Shown here piece after piece: positions 37,532-48,124 of a stretch of DNA of 64,000 nt. Both the position numbers and the translations under genes were made by a program. Position 1 is the first letter of the stretch, and every line of letters starts with the position of its first letter. Source of the DNA: Chitinibacter sp. GC72 (GTDB taxonomy: Bacteria; Pseudomonadota; Gammaproteobacteria; Burkholderiales; Chitinibacteraceae). The notes beneath the pieces are model-generated. The model saw nothing but the letters and a program-made list of their open reading frames with translations, was not told the origin of the DNA and made no database searches. The stretch is taken from the NCBI RefSeq assembly GCF_009760905.1, contig NZ_VIRW01000010.1, forward strand, positions 35,388 through 99,387. The letters run 5' to 3'.

Positions 37532-40105
37532 TTATTGCGGATTCAGCGCCTGTAATAGTTCGTTCTCGATCTGCAAACGGGTGCGTTCGTCGCTCAGCAC
37601 ACTGCCGCTGATCAGGAAATTGTCTTCTGCCCGCTCGCCCAGCGTCATGATTTTGGCCGACTGGATTTCAATCCGGTTGCTGGCCAGAATGCGGGCGATG
37701 GTTGAAAGCAGGCCGGGTCTGTCGCCTGCCACCACCGATAGCACATAGTATTTGCCTTTTTCATCGGCTCGCATCTGCACATGCGTTTGCACTGGGAAGT
37801 GTTTTTGCTGGCGGGATAGGCGGGCGGTGGGTGCGGCTTGCAGCGGCAGCTTTTTGATAATGCGCTGCGCCAGCTCGTATTCGACATAATTGATCAGGTC
37901 GCGATACGAGGTACTGAGCGCGTCCGGGATATAGACATAGAAAGTATCCAGCGCATAGCCGTGTGTGGTGGTGTGGATATGCGCGTCAAAAATGCTGTAG
38001 CCCGCGCGCTCGAAAAAGCTGCAAATCTGCGCAAACAGATCCGGCTGATCCGGGGTGTACACCACTACCTGCAAGCCTTCGCCCGATTCGGACAATTTGG
38101 CCTTCACCGTGGCCTGGCTGGCGTCCATATGCGCGAGCAATACCCGCGTATGCCAGGCAATATCGCGTGCATCGTGGCGCAAGAAATACACGGTATCGAG
38201 TTTGCTCCAGAACGGCTGATGCGCGTCGGTTCGAAAGCCATACAGACGCAGCAGGCGCAGTGCTTCATCCTGGCGCTCGTTCAGCCACGAATGCGCAGTG
38301 ATGTTCTGGCTATTGAGATAGCGCGCCGTGCCTTTAAATAGGTCTTCCAGCAGCTTGGCTTTCCACGCGTTCCACACTTTTGGGCTGGTGCCACGAATAT
38401 CGGCCACGGTGAGCAAATACAGCGCGTTCAGGTGGCGCTGATCTTTCACCAGCGCGGCAAATTCGGCGATGACATCCGGATCGTACACGTCCTGCTTTTG
38501 CGCGATTGACGACATAGTTAAATGATGCGTCACCAGCCAGACGATCAGGTCGCGGTCCTCCTGCGGCAGCGGGTGAGCATCAACCCAGTCGCGGGTAATG
38601 GCCGCGCCCAGCTGCGAATGATCGCCACCGCGCCCTTTGCCAATATCGTGAAACAGCGCCGCCAGATACAGCACTTCGGGGCGCGCAAACTCTTCCAGTA
38701 GGCGCGAGCACAACGGGTATTCGTGGGTAAACGCTGGCACGGCAAAGCGGCGCACATTGCGCAGCACCATCAGCGTGTGCTCGTCCACGGTGTAGACGTG
38801 AAATAGATCATGCTGCATCCGGCCAACAATATCGCCAAACTCGGGAATATAGCGACCCAAAACGCCGTATTGATTCATGCGGCGCAAAATGCGCGTTAGC
38901 CCGCGTGGCTCGCGAAACAGCGCGATAAATAGCTGGCGGTTGTGCGGGTTTTGCAAAAATTCGTCGTCAATTTTATTGCGTGCATGCCACAGCGCGCGCA
39001 GTGTTTCTGGCGCAATATCGCGCGCTTCGCGGCGTTGTTCAAAATGCAGAAACAGCGCCAAAATGCTGGCTGGTTTGCGCTCAAACAGCGCCGGATCGGT
39101 GATTTCCAGTAAGTCATCGCGGATTTGGAAATCCTCACAAATCTGGATGGTTTGCCGCCCGATATACGAGAAAATCCGTGCACGCAGCGCTTGCACCAAG
39201 ACCGGTACCAGCTGCGTGACAATCCGTGCCGCCAGATAATATTCGGCCATCAGCGCTTCGGAGGCGCGCTGCGTGATGCGGCCAGCCGCCGACAGATCAT
39301 CAAAACCAAACTCTTTGGCGAGTGGATGCTGGTAATCGAACAAAATCCGGTCTTCGCGGCGGCGCGCGCGCCAGTGCAGCGCAATGCGGTAGGTGCGCAG
39401 TACACGCTCGGCTTCGCACAGTTTTTGGTTTTCTTCATGCGTGAGCATGCCCAGCGCCGCCAGTGCATGCCAGTCGCGACCGAGGCGCTGGCTGGCGGCG
39501 ATCCAGCCGATTAAATGCAGATCGCGCAAGCCGCCGGGTGCTTCCTTGATATTGGGTTCGAGCTTGTAGGTGGCATTCTGGAATTTGCCGTAACGCGCCT
39601 GTTGCTCGATCAGCTTGGCGTCGAAAAACTCTTTCGGGTCGATATGGCGGTGAACGGTGTCCATAAACTCGGCAAAACGCGCGCCATCGCCGACCAGTAC
39701 CCGCGTTTCCAGTAGTGCAGTCTGCACCGTGATGTCGCGCTCGGCCTCGTTCAAACAGTCCGCAATCGTGCGCACCGAATGGCCCACTTCCAGCCCGATA
39801 TCCCACAGCTCGCCAACAAAAATTTCCAGCTTTTCCAGCAAGGCAGGGCTGGGCTGATCGGGTAATAAAATCAGCAAATCTATATCGGATGAGGGGTATA
39901 GCTCACCACGCCCGTAGCCACCTACTGCAGCGAGCAATACCTCGCTGGTAAATTCGTGCCTATCCCATAGCTCGATCAGGGTTGTATCGGTGAGCTTGGC
40001 GAGCGCATTAAGTAGCGGTGCTGCTTTGGACGGGACATTAAAGCGCTCACGCAGTGCAGCTTTGGCGGTGGCATAGGATTCACGAATGGCGGTGACTGAA
40101 CGCAT
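37532..40105 (-). CDS. glnD: GlnD, PII uridylyltransferase/uridylyl-removing enzyme (857 aa)
   Basis: Bifunctional nitrogen sensor that uridylylates PII when glutamine is low and removes the UMP when glutamine is high. The nucleotidyltransferase site is GGYGRGELYPSSDIDLLIL. The central HD domain has ALFHDIGKGRGGDHSQLG for uridylyl removal. Two C-terminal ACT domains (for example VVAGDRPGLLSTIARIL) bind glutamine. The length is typical. It follows map on the minus strand with a terminator between. Confidence 0.96.
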   Translation of the reverse strand: MRSVTAIRESYATAKAALRERFNVPSKAAPLLNALAKLTDTTLIELWDRHEFTSEVLLAAVGGYGRGELYPSSDIDLLILLPDQPSPALLEKLEIFVGELWDIGLEVGHSVRTIADCLNEAERDITVQTALLETRVLVGDGARFAEFMDTVHRHIDPKEFFDAKLIEQQARYGKFQNATYKLEPNIKEAPGGLRDLHLIGWIAASQRLGRDWHALAALGMLTHEENQKLCEAERVLRTYRIALHWRARRREDRILFDYQHPLAKEFGFDDLSAAGRITQRASEALMAEYYLAARIVTQLVPVLVQALRARIFSYIGRQTIQICEDFQIRDDLLEITDPALFERKPASILALFLHFEQRREARDIAPETLRALWHARNKIDDEFLQNPHNRQLFIALFREPRGLTRILRRMNQYGVLGRYIPEFGDIVGRMQHDLFHVYTVDEHTLMVLRNVRRFAVPAFTHEYPLCSRLLEEFARPEVLYLAALFHDIGKGRGGDHSQLGAAITRDWVDAHPLPQEDRDLIVWLVTHHLTMSSIAQKQDVYDPDVIAEFAALVKDQRHLNALYLLTVADIRGTSPKVWNAWKAKLLEDLFKGTARYLNSQNITAHSWLNERQDEALRLLRLYGFRTDAHQPFWSKLDTVYFLRHDARDIAWHTRVLLAHMDASQATVKAKLSESGEGLQVVVYTPDQPDLFAQICSFFERAGYSIFDAHIHTTTHGYALDTFYVYIPDALSTSYRDLINYVEYELAQRIIKKLPLQAAPTARLSRQQKHFPVQTHVQMRADEKGKYYVLSVVAGDRPGLLSTIARILASNRIEIQSAKIMTLGERAEDNFLISGSVLSDERTRLQIENELLQALNPQ

Positions 40106-40133
40106 GGTTTTCCTGATTGCGAAGCATAAAAAA

Positions 40134-40154
40134 GGGTATTGCCACGCAATACCC
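40134..40154 (-). terminator. Rho-independent terminator after map
   Basis: GGGTATTGC-CAC-GCAATACCC is a perfect 9-bp stem with a 3-nt loop. On the minus strand it is followed by six T residues (the A run at 40128-40133). It lies 22 bp after the map stop and ahead of glnD. The stem again uses the GGGTAT/ATACCC word. Confidence 0.85.
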
Positions 40155-40176
40155 TGATTTATTGAATTACAGACGA

Positions 40177-40986
40177 TTAGCCAAGGAGGTATTTTTCCGG
40201 TTTGGCTGGTGAGCCAGCCGACAGAGTCAGCACTTCATAGCCGGTTTCAGTGACCAGAATGGTGTGCTCCCACTGGGCCGACAAGCTGCGATCTTTGGTC
40301 ACAATCGTCCAGCCGTCGTTCATTTGCTTGATTTCGCGTTTACCGGCGTTGATCATCGGCTCGATGGTGAAGATCATACCCGCTTTCATTTCCGGGCCAG
40401 TACCGGCTTTGCCGTAATGCAGCACTTGTGGTTCTTCGTGAAACACCGCGCCAATGCCGTGGCCGCAGAATTCACGCACGACCGAATAGCCGGCTTTTTC
40501 GGCGTATTTCTGGATTGCCGCGCCAATATCGCCAAAATGCGCGCCGGGTTTAACCTGCTCGATGCCGATCCACATGCAGTCGTAAGTCACTTGCGATAGA
40601 CGTTTGGCATGGCTGGCGACGTTGTCACCGACCATAAACATGCGGCTATTGTCGCCATGGTAGCCGTCTTTGATTACGGTAATGTCCAGATTGACCACAT
40701 CGCCGTTTTTCAGTGGTTTGTCATTCGGAATGCCGTGACAAATCACATTATTCACCGAGGTGCAAATTGATTTAGGGTAGGGTATATAGCCAGGCGGGCA
40801 GTAATTCAATGGCGCCGGGATGGTACCCTGCACATTGATCATATATTCATGGCACAGGCGATCAATCTCGGCGGTGGTGACGCCGGGCACGATAAAGGGC
40901 GTGATGTAGTCCAGCACCTCGCTGCCCAAGCGGCCAGCGATGCGCATTTTTTCGATTTCTTCAGCGGTTTTGATGCTAATGGTCAT
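40177..40986 (-). CDS. map: Methionine aminopeptidase, type I (269 aa)
   Basis: Cytosolic metalloprotease that removes the initiator Met from nascent proteins. The metal ligands are in VVNLDITVIKDGYHGDNSRMF (two Asp), GHGIGAVFHEEP (His), MIFTIEPMI (Glu) and the final WEHTILVTE (Glu). PKSICTSVNNVICHGIP is a family signature. The length fits a type I enzyme. It is monocistronic, between minE and glnD, with terminators on both sides. Confidence 0.96.
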   Translation of the reverse strand: MTISIKTAEEIEKMRIAGRLGSEVLDYITPFIVPGVTTAEIDRLCHEYMINVQGTIPAPLNYCPPGYIPYPKSICTSVNNVICHGIPNDKPLKNGDVVNLDITVIKDGYHGDNSRMFMVGDNVASHAKRLSQVTYDCMWIGIEQVKPGAHFGDIGAAIQKYAEKAGYSVVREFCGHGIGAVFHEEPQVLHYGKAGTGPEMKAGMIFTIEPMINAGKREIKQMNDGWTIVTKDRSLSAQWEHTILVTETGYEVLTLSAGSPAKPEKYLLG

Positions 40987-40996
40987 CGTGTCTCTC

Positions 40997-41040
40997 GCAT
41001 CGTTTGCGATGCTTTGCTTTATATAATTGACTTGATTATA
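40997..41040 (-). promoter_or_regulatory. map promoter with 5' UTR hairpin
   Basis: On the minus strand a TATAAT box (41035-41040) lies upstream of map. Between it and the ATG is the hairpin GCATCG-CAAA-CGATGC (40997-41012), ending 10 bp before the start codon, where it could mask the ribosome site. Whether it regulates map is inference. Confidence 0.4.
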
Positions 41041-41071
41041 TCACCGCCGTTCTGTGAGGCTGCAATGTAAA

Positions 41072-41093
41072 AAAAGGGGCTTTCGCCCCTTTT
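41072..41093. terminator. Terminator after minCDE
   Basis: AAAAGGGGC-TTTC-GCCCCTTTT is a perfect stem with flanking A and T runs, lying just past the minE stop. It would work on both strands. Confidence 0.9.
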
Positions 41094-41099
41094 GTCACA

Positions 41100-41366
41100 T
41101 CAGACTGCGGTTTTTCGATGTTCCGGCAGCACAATATTGACTTCAAGCACTTCAAAGTCGTCCTTGCGCTCCAGCTGTACCTTGATGTCTTCCGGGTCAA
41201 TGGCGACATATTTGGAAATTACTTCGACCAGCTCGCGCTGCAGCTGCGGCAGATAATCGGGCGCTTCGCGGCCACCGCGCTCGTGCGCTAGAATGATTTG
41301 CAAACGCTCGCGGGCGACGCTGGCGGTTTTTTTCTTTTCGCCAAAAAAATAACTCAGAATCGACAT
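41100..41366 (-). CDS. minE: MinE, topological specificity factor for cell division (88 aa)
   Basis: Stimulates MinD ATPase at the membrane and drives pole-to-pole oscillation that places the Z ring at midcell. The N-terminal [20 protein letters not shown] membrane/MinD-binding region and the [14 protein letters not shown] motif are clear. The length is typical. It starts 3 bp after minD. Confidence 0.96.
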   Translation of the reverse strand: MSILSYFFGEKKKTASVARERLQIILAHERGGREAPDYLPQLQRELVEVISKYVAIDPEDIKVQLERKDDFEVLEVNIVLPEHRKTAV

Positions 41367-41369
41367 TGC

Positions 41370-42179
41370 TTAACCTCCGAACAACCGTTTCCAGAACGGC
41401 TGTTTTGGCACTTCAATAAAGCGCATGGGTTTTTCTTCGCCCAGGAAACGGGCAATGACGTCTTTGTAGGCTTCCGAAACATCGGTACCCGCATTGTGAA
41501 TGGCAGGGGTGCCCGAGTTGGACGCCTGCAGCACGGTTTCGGATTCCGGAATAATCCCGATCAAGGAAATCCGCAGCAGATGCTGAACATCATCGAGCGA
41601 GAGCATTTCGCCCGACTCAACGCGGGCCGGGCTGTAGCGCGTGATCAAAAGATGTGTTTTGACCGTGCCGCCTTCTTCGGCACGTTTGGACTTGGCGTCC
41701 AGTATGCCGATAATACGATCCGAATCGCGCACTGACGAGACTTCCGGGTTGGTAACCACAATCGCTTCGTCGGCAAAATACAGTGCCAGAAATGCGCCGG
41801 TTTCAATGCCAGCGGGGCTGTCGCACACAATGTAATCAAAGCCATCGTGCTTGAGCTCGTTCAACACGCGCTCAACACCTTCTTTCGACAATGCATCTTT
41901 ATCGCGGGTTTGTGATGCTGGCAGCACAAACAGATTGTCGCAGTTTTTATCCTTGATCAGCGCCTGGCGCAAGCTGGCTTCACCTTGAACCACATTGACA
42001 AAGTCATATACCACGCGGCGCTCGCAGCCCATGATCAGATCCAGATTACGCAGGCCCACGTCAAAATCGATGACGGCGGTTTTAAAGCCGCGCAAGGCCA
42101 GGCCGGATGCGAAGCTGGCGCTGGTGGTGGTTTTGCCCACGCCGCCTTTGCCCGAGGTAACAACTACGATTTTTGCCAC
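41370..42179 (-). CDS. minD: MinD, septum-site ATPase (269 aa)
   Basis: ParA/MRP-type ATPase that recruits MinC to the membrane. The deviant Walker A is SGKGGVGKTTTSASFASGLA, the switch region has VIDFDVGLRNLDL, and the C-terminus ends in the amphipathic membrane-targeting helix (PFWKRLFGG). It is the middle gene of minCDE. Confidence 0.97.
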   Translation of the reverse strand: MAKIVVVTSGKGGVGKTTTSASFASGLALRGFKTAVIDFDVGLRNLDLIMGCERRVVYDFVNVVQGEASLRQALIKDKNCDNLFVLPASQTRDKDALSKEGVERVLNELKHDGFDYIVCDSPAGIETGAFLALYFADEAIVVTNPEVSSVRDSDRIIGILDAKSKRAEEGGTVKTHLLITRYSPARVESGEMLSLDDVQHLLRISLIGIIPESETVLQASNSGTPAIHNAGTDVSEAYKDVIARFLGEEKPMRFIEVPKQPFWKRLFGG

Positions 42180-42290
42180 AATAGGTCCCCTAAACAGTCA
42201 CTTAATATTCAAATATTCAATTGTTGTTCAACTGGCTTTTCGCCATTACTGCCAATGCTGCAGCCGGATATCAAAATCCGGCCTGACGGT

Positions 42291-43046
42291 TTAATTCAAA
42301 TTATTCAATGGCTCAATCATGATTTTGTCTTGCTCCAGCGAGATTTGGGCGGGCTTTGAGCTGATTGATGCGGGCAAATCCTGATCCAGGCTACGATAGA
42401 CTCCGGCAATCGAGACCAGTTCTGCTTCCATACAGGTGGTAAAGATCCGCGCCTTGCTATCGCCACGGGCGCCTGCCAGCGCGCGGCCACGCAATGGCGC
42501 ATAGACATGGATATTGCCATCGGCAATCACTTCGGCGCCATTCGAGACCAAGGCCAGCACAATCAGATCGCCACCTTTGGCATACACTTGTTGCCCGGTA
42601 CGCACAGGGCGGGTAATGATCGTTGCGCCTTGTGGGGTAAGGGCTTCAGGCTGATACTTGGGTTGGGTATTTTGCGGCGCGGCGCTGCCTGCGGCACTGC
42701 TTGCTGCAAGGTCACTGTCACTAAGGATCACCAGACCGGCCTCCTTGGCTGCCACTTGCTGATCGCGATTTCCGCCTTGTGCTGCAATCGGTGCCAGCGC
42801 AAATTGCCGTAACAGGCTAATAATGGCCACAATTTCTACCGCGCTCGGGATTTGCGGCAGGCTATTAAAATCAATGACAATTTGCTCGCCGGCCAGAAAA
42901 TGATCGACGCCACCGAGCTGGCTTTGCAAAGCGGCGTGCAGTTGATCGCAATCGGTTGTGACGGGAATAAAGGCAGTTAGGCGCGCGGTGGTACTTTTAA
43001 ATTCAAACAGGCTGGCCGCTTGCTGCGGGTAGGCAAAACTCGTCAT
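42291..43046 (-). CDS. minC: MinC, septum formation inhibitor (251 aa)
   Basis: FtsZ-antagonist of the Min system. The N-terminal FtsZ-binding domain (about 8-110) is followed by a linker rich in Ala/Gln and a C-terminal beta-helical dimer domain (about 140-235) with IITRPVRTGQQVYAKGGDLI and APLRGRALAGARGD, which bind MinD. It heads the operon; minD follows after 111 bp. Confidence 0.94.
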   Translation of the reverse strand: MTSFAYPQQAASLFEFKSTTARLTAFIPVTTDCDQLHAALQSQLGGVDHFLAGEQIVIDFNSLPQIPSAVEIVAIISLLRQFALAPIAAQGGNRDQQVAAKEAGLVILSDSDLAASSAAGSAAPQNTQPKYQPEALTPQGATIITRPVRTGQQVYAKGGDLIVLALVSNGAEVIADGNIHVYAPLRGRALAGARGDSKARIFTTCMEAELVSIAGVYRSLDQDLPASISSKPAQISLEQDKIMIEPLNNLN

Positions 43047-43208
43047 GGCGGGCGATCAAATGATGATTGGGCGTAAAGCCAGCAGTTTACCTTTTCGGCC
43101 CCGCACTAGGAAGCTGTAAACGCGCGTCAGACTCGCAAAAAACTGTTGCTGAGCAGATTTCTGGCCCAGCGGTGCCGATTGCTGGGCAATCATGCTCATT
43201 GAGTCTGC

Positions 43209-44027
43209 TTAGTAGGCACGTCGGGTTAGCCCGGTTTTGTGCATGATGGTGGTGGCCAGCTCTTCAATCGACATGCGAGTAGTGTTCAGATAGGGCACCC
43301 CCACTTGCCGCATCAGTGCTTCGGCTTCCGCAACTTCAAACTGACAGGTTTCCAGCTGGCAATAGCGGCTATCGGGTTTGCGCTCCTGACGTATCTGCCG
43401 CAGCCGCTCCGGGTCTATTGTTAGGCCGAACAGCTTGTTGCGATAAGGCAGCAGCAAGCGCGGTAAGGTGTGCTGGCCAAAGTCTTCGGGAGTGAGCGGA
43501 TAATTGGCTGCTTTTATGCCAAATTGTAACGCCATATAGAGGCAGGTTGGCGTTTTGCCTGAGCGGGAAACCCCGACCAGAATCAGGTCTGCCTCGGCCA
43601 AATCGCGCGGCATGACGCCATCATCGTGATTGAGCGAGAAATTGACCGCATTAATGCGGTTGTTGTACTCCTCAAAATTGCTGATTTCGTGCGAGCGACC
43701 AATGGTGTGTGAAGACTGTACGCCCAGTTCTTCTTCCAACGGGCCAATAAACTGGGCAAAGAAATCAAAAGATTGTGCGTCAGGCACTTGAATCTTGGCG
43801 CGAATTTCCAGATTGGCAATGGTGCTAAATACCAGTGGTCTGCAACCATCAATTAGCGCCTGACGCCTGATTTGCAAGGCGACTTCTTCGGCTTTTTCCA
43901 GCGTATCGACAAAGGGCAACACAATCCGGTTAAACGAGACATCTTCAAATTGTGACAGCAATGAATGGCCTAAAATTTCTACCGTAATACCTGTACGGCC
44001 AGAGACAAAAAACGCAGTACGGCGCAT
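43209..44027 (-). CDS. ppsR: PEP synthase regulatory protein, kinase/pyrophosphorylase (272 aa)
   Basis: Bifunctional regulator (former DUF299) that inactivates PEP synthase by ADP-dependent phosphorylation of a Thr and reactivates it by phosphate-dependent removal. The P-loop-like GVSRSGKTPTCLYMALQFG and the N-terminal FFVSGRTGITVEILGHSLL are diagnostic. The start at 44027 has AAAGGAAAAA before it; an upstream frame adds eight residues without support. It is divergent from ppsA, its target. Confidence 0.95.
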   Translation of the reverse strand: MRRTAFFVSGRTGITVEILGHSLLSQFEDVSFNRIVLPFVDTLEKAEEVALQIRRQALIDGCRPLVFSTIANLEIRAKIQVPDAQSFDFFAQFIGPLEEELGVQSSHTIGRSHEISNFEEYNNRINAVNFSLNHDDGVMPRDLAEADLILVGVSRSGKTPTCLYMALQFGIKAANYPLTPEDFGQHTLPRLLLPYRNKLFGLTIDPERLRQIRQERKPDSRYCQLETCQFEVAEAEALMRQVGVPYLNTTRMSIEELATTIMHKTGLTRRAY

Positions 44028-44182
44028 GATTTTTTCCTTTTTTTGCAGCATAAACTGACAGTCAGGGGAAAACCAGTAGATACAATTACTTACTTTGCCA
44101 AAAAAAAATCTATGGTTAACTTAAGTTGCGTGCGTTGCAGTGCAGCAACTGCATTTTAAATCCAGATAGAAAGGGTCGGCCG
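44028..44182. promoter_or_regulatory. Divergent ppsR-ppsA control region
   Basis: A 155-bp AT-rich region with long A and T tracts near 44030 and 44100 and a dyad GTTGC-AGTGCA-GCAAC (44134-44149) about 35 bp before the ppsA ATG. Both promoters must lie here. No regulator is assigned to the dyad. Confidence 0.4.
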
Positions 44183-46555
44183 ATGACAGAAAATTATGTG
44201 ATTGACTTCGCGCATCTGCGGATGAGCGACGTGGAAAAAGTGGGCGGCAAAAACGCCTCTTTGGGGGAAATGATTTCCCAGCTGACCGAAAAGGGCGTTC
44301 GCGTACCAGGCGGCTTTGCAACCACGGCTGAAGCTTATCGCGTATTTCTGGCGCATGAAGGGCTGGCCGAGCGCATTGATGCTGCCTTGGCAACACTGGA
44401 CGTGGATGATGTTAAAGCGCTGACCGAAACCGGCAAGCAGATTCGTGACTGGATTATGGCGACGCCACTACCGCCACAGCTGGAGGCCGAAATGGCCGAG
44501 CACTATGCTAAGCTGGGCGACAACGTGACGGTTGCGGTGCGTTCTTCGGCCACAGCAGAAGATTTGCCGGACGCGTCCTTTGCCGGTCAGCAAGAAACCT
44601 TCCTCAATATTGTCGGTTATCAGAATGTAGTCGATGCGATGAAGTATGTTTTCGCGTCGCTGTATAACGACCGCGCCATTGCCTATCGCGTGCACAAGGG
44701 CTTTGATCACAAAATCGTTGCGCTCTCCGCCGGTATTCAGCGCATGGTGCGCTCGGACAAAGGCGCTGCCGGTGTATTGTTCACTATTGATACTGAGTCA
44801 GGTTTTGATCAGGTGGTGTTTGTGACCGCTTCTTATGGTCTGGGTGAAACCGTGGTGCAGGGCGCGGTGAACCCGGATGAATTTTTTGTGCACAAACCCA
44901 CGCTACGCGCTGGCCGCCCAGCCATTGTGCGCCGCCACTTGGGTGGTAAAGCGTTGAAAATGGAGTTTGATACCCAGTCGGTTGCCGGTAAATCGGTACG
45001 AACGATCGAGGTGCCGCTGGAAGATCGCCGCCAGTTTTCGATTTCCGATGATGAAGTGCAAGAATTAGCGCAATACGCGCTGATTATTGAAGAACACTAT
45101 GGCCGGGCTATGGATGTGGAATGGGGGCGTGACGGGATTGATGGCAAGCTCTACATCCTGCAAGCCCGCCCCGAAACTGTGAAGTCGCAGGAGTCCGGCT
45201 CGGATAAACTCACCAAATTTCGCATGCTGGAAACCGGTGAGGTGCTAACCGAAGGTCGGGCGATTGGACAGAAAATTGGTCAGGGCAAGGTGCGGATTAT
45301 CCGCGATGTATCGGAAATGGATCGCGTGCAGGCTGGCGATGTGCTGGTATCCGACATGACCGACCCCGATTGGGAGCCGGTGATGAAACGCGCTGCGGCG
45401 ATTGTCACCAACCGGGGTGGTCGGACGTGCCACGCAGCGATTATCGCGCGCGAGCTCGGCATTCCGGCCGTCGTTGGCTGTGGCGACGCAACGCGTGCGT
45501 TGCGTGAAGGCGATGAAGTGACCGTTTCGTGTTCTGAGGGCGATACCGGCAATGTCTACGCCGGACTGCTTAAATTCGAGCGGATGGATGTTTCACTGAC
45601 CACGCTGCCCAAAGCGCCGGTCAAACTGATGATGAATGTTGGCAATCCCGAGCTGGCATTTGAATTTGCCCAGTTGCCAAATGAAGGCGTGGGTTTGGCC
45701 CGGCTTGAATTTATTATCAACCGCATGATTGGCATTCACCCCAAGGCTTTGCTGGCCTACCCGAATGTGCCCGCAGCTTTGAAAGCCCAAATTGACGAGC
45801 GGATTGCCGGCTATCGTTCTGCTGTTGATTTTTACGTCGATAAGATTGCTGAGGGTATCGCCACGCTGGGTGCGGCGTTTTATCCGAAAAAAGTCATTGT
45901 GCGGCTGTCGGATTTCAAATCTAACGAATACGCCAATCTGCTCGGTGGCCCAGAATACGAGCCGCATGAAGAAAACCCGATGATCGGTTTCCGTGGTGCG
46001 GCGCGCTATGTCGATAAATCATTCCGCGATTGTTTCGAGCTCGAATGTCGCGCGGTGAAAAAAGTGCGCGATGTGATGGGTCTGACCAATGTCGAAGTGA
46101 TGATTCCGTTTGTGCGCACCCTGAAGGAAGCCGAATGCGTCATCGATCTGTTGGCGCGCAATGGCCTCAAGCGGGGCGAAAATGGCCTGCGCATCATTAT
46201 GATGTGCGAAATCCCCGCCAACGCCGTGCTGGCCGAGCAATTCCTGCAGTATTTCGATGGTTTCTCGATCGGCTCGAACGACATGACCCAGCTCACGCTC
46301 GGCATCGACCGCGATTCCGGCGGCCCGGTGTCCGCCAGCTTCGACGAGCGCAACGAGGCGGTGAAAGCAATGCTCAGCATGTCGATTAAAGCCTGCCGTA
46401 AACTCGATAAATACGTCGGCATCTGTGGCCAGGGCCCATCAGATCACCCTGACTTCGCGCAATGGCTGGTCGAAGAAGGGATTGAGACGATTTCGCTAAA
46501 TCCGGATACCGTGATCGAAACTTGGCTGTTTCTCGCTAATGGCGGTAAAAAATAG
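44183..46555 (+). CDS. ppsA: Phosphoenolpyruvate synthase (790 aa)
   Basis: Makes PEP from pyruvate and ATP, with AMP and phosphate as products, for gluconeogenesis. The N-terminal ATP-grasp domain begins [15 protein letters not shown]. The central phospho-His domain has [19 protein letters not shown] with the catalytic His and the regulatory Thr of the PpsR target. The C-terminal PEP/pyruvate barrel has [17 protein letters not shown] and [14 protein letters not shown]. The start at 44183 is preferred over an upstream frame by homologue length and the AAGGGT site. Confidence 0.96.
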   Translation: MTENYVIDFAHLRMSDVEKVGGKNASLGEMISQLTEKGVRVPGGFATTAEAYRVFLAHEGLAERIDAALATLDVDDVKALTETGKQIRDWIMATPLPPQLEAEMAEHYAKLGDNVTVAVRSSATAEDLPDASFAGQQETFLNIVGYQNVVDAMKYVFASLYNDRAIAYRVHKGFDHKIVALSAGIQRMVRSDKGAAGVLFTIDTESGFDQVVFVTASYGLGETVVQGAVNPDEFFVHKPTLRAGRPAIVRRHLGGKALKMEFDTQSVAGKSVRTIEVPLEDRRQFSISDDEVQELAQYALIIEEHYGRAMDVEWGRDGIDGKLYILQARPETVKSQESGSDKLTKFRMLETGEVLTEGRAIGQKIGQGKVRIIRDVSEMDRVQAGDVLVSDMTDPDWEPVMKRAAAIVTNRGGRTCHAAIIARELGIPAVVGCGDATRALREGDEVTVSCSEGDTGNVYAGLLKFERMDVSLTTLPKAPVKLMMNVGNPELAFEFAQLPNEGVGLARLEFIINRMIGIHPKALLAYPNVPAALKAQIDERIAGYRSAVDFYVDKIAEGIATLGAAFYPKKVIVRLSDFKSNEYANLLGGPEYEPHEENPMIGFRGAARYVDKSFRDCFELECRAVKKVRDVMGLTNVEVMIPFVRTLKEAECVIDLLARNGLKRGENGLRIIMMCEIPANAVLAEQFLQYFDGFSIGSNDMTQLTLGIDRDSGGPVSASFDERNEAVKAMLSMSIKACRKLDKYVGICGQGPSDHPDFAQWLVEEGIETISLNPDTVIETWLFLANGGKK

Positions 46556-46586
46556 GTTTGATACACTTTTCGGCGCAATGCTCGTT

Positions 46587-46620
46587 AAAAAGCCCCTTTG
46601 GTTTGCCAAAGGGGCTTTTT
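46587..46620. terminator. Bidirectional terminator between ppsA and trpE
   Basis: A perfect 15-bp stem (AAAAAGCCCCTTTGG at 46587-46601, TTTG loop, CCAAAGGGGCTTTTT at 46606-46620) lies between the convergent ppsA and trpE genes. T runs on both strands make it an efficient terminator in both directions. Confidence 0.93.
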
Positions 46621-46654
46621 ACTGTATCGAGCGCGATCATCAAGATGTTTACGT

Positions 46655-48124
46655 TCAGGCATCAAGCCCCTGTGTGGCCAACTCTGCTGCGCGCAGTACC
46701 GCACGGGCTTTGTTCAGCGTTTCCTGCCATTCGCTTTGCGGTACCGAATCGGCAACGATGCCGGCACCTGCTTGCATATACAGTGTTTCGTTTTTGATCA
46801 CGGCGGTGCGCAGCGCAATCGCGACGTCCATATCGCCGTTAAAGCCCAGATAGCCGACTGCGCCCGAATACACGCCGCGTTTGGTCGGCTCCAGCTCATC
46901 AATAATTTCCATCGCGCGCACTTTCGGCGCGCCCGATACCGTACCCGCTGGGAAGGTGGCTTTTAGTACGTCAATCGCCGTTTGCTGTGGTTTGAGTTTG
47001 CCCTCAACGCTAGACACAATGTGCATTACGTGTGAGTAGCGCTCAACAACCATTTTATCGACCAATTTCACCGAGCCCGTTTGCGCGACGCGGCCTGCAT
47101 CATTGCGGCCCAAGTCGATCAGCATCACGTGTTCGGCGATTTCTTTTTCATCGGCCAGTAGTTCGGTTTCGAGTGCTAGGTCTTCGGCGCGATCTTTACC
47201 ACGTGGGCGAGTACCCGCAATTGGGCGCACGGTGACGGTGTCGTCTTCAAGGCGAACCAAGATCTCGGGCGAAGCTCCAACGATATGCATATCGCCAAAG
47301 TCGTAATAGAACATATACGGCGATGGATTAATGCTGCGCAGCGAGCGATACAGCGACATCGGCGAGGCGGCAAACGGCGCGCTCATGCGTTGTGCGAGTA
47401 CCACCTGCATCACATCGCCGTCTTTGATGTATTCCTTGGCTTTCAGTACCGCGTCTTTAAATGGCTGCTCGCCAAACTCTGAAACCGGTGTGCCTGCACT
47501 TGCTACGGGCAATGAGAACGGGATTTGTGCGGGTTCACGCAATTTCATCCGCAACTCAAGCAAACGGGATTCAGCTACATCAAATGCGTTGTCATTAGCT
47601 AGATCGGCGTAAACAACCAGATACAGTTTGCCCGATAGATTGTCGACGACGACGATTTCTTCGGACAGTAACAGTTGAATATCGGGCGCGCCGATCGGGT
47701 CGGGTTTGTTGCACTCAGCTAATTTGCGCTCGATATAGCGAATGGTTTCGTAGCCAAAATAGCCGACCAAACCACCCATAAAGCGCGGTAATCCTTTGGT
47801 CGGCGGTGCTTTAAAACGCGCTTGATAGCTTTCAATAAAATCGAGCGGGTTGCCGTCAAAAGTTTCGATCACTTGATCGTCGTGGATTAGCTCGGTGCGA
47901 GTGCCACAGACTTTGATGCGGGTACGCGCAGGCAGGCCGATGAATGAATAGCGCCCAAAGCGCTCACCACCTACGACCGATTCGAGCAAATAAGAATAGG
48001 GGCGATTGGCGAGTTTTAAATAAACCGATAGCGGCGTATCCAGGTCAGCAAATAGCTCGGAAATCAAAGGAATGCGGTTGTAGCCTTGGCTTGCAAGGTC
48101 TGCAAATTCGGTACGGGAAATCAT
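46655..48124 (-). CDS. trpE: Anthranilate synthase component I (489 aa)
   Basis: First enzyme of tryptophan synthesis, using chorismate and ammonia supplied by TrpG. The N-terminal feedback region has the [11 protein letters not shown] motif. The catalytic domain has [14 protein letters not shown] sequence (here [10 protein letters not shown]), [25 protein letters not shown] and [15 protein letters not shown]. The length is typical. trpG and the other trp genes are not adjacent. Confidence 0.96.
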   Translation of the reverse strand: MISRTEFADLASQGYNRIPLISELFADLDTPLSVYLKLANRPYSYLLESVVGGERFGRYSFIGLPARTRIKVCGTRTELIHDDQVIETFDGNPLDFIESYQARFKAPPTKGLPRFMGGLVGYFGYETIRYIERKLAECNKPDPIGAPDIQLLLSEEIVVVDNLSGKLYLVVYADLANDNAFDVAESRLLELRMKLREPAQIPFSLPVASAGTPVSEFGEQPFKDAVLKAKEYIKDGDVMQVVLAQRMSAPFAASPMSLYRSLRSINPSPYMFYYDFGDMHIVGASPEILVRLEDDTVTVRPIAGTRPRGKDRAEDLALETELLADEKEIAEHVMLIDLGRNDAGRVAQTGSVKLVDKMVVERYSHVMHIVSSVEGKLKPQQTAIDVLKATFPAGTVSGAPKVRAMEIIDELEPTKRGVYSGAVGYLGFNGDMDVAIALRTAVIKNETLYMQAGAGIVADSVPQSEWQETLNKARAVLRAAELATQGLDA

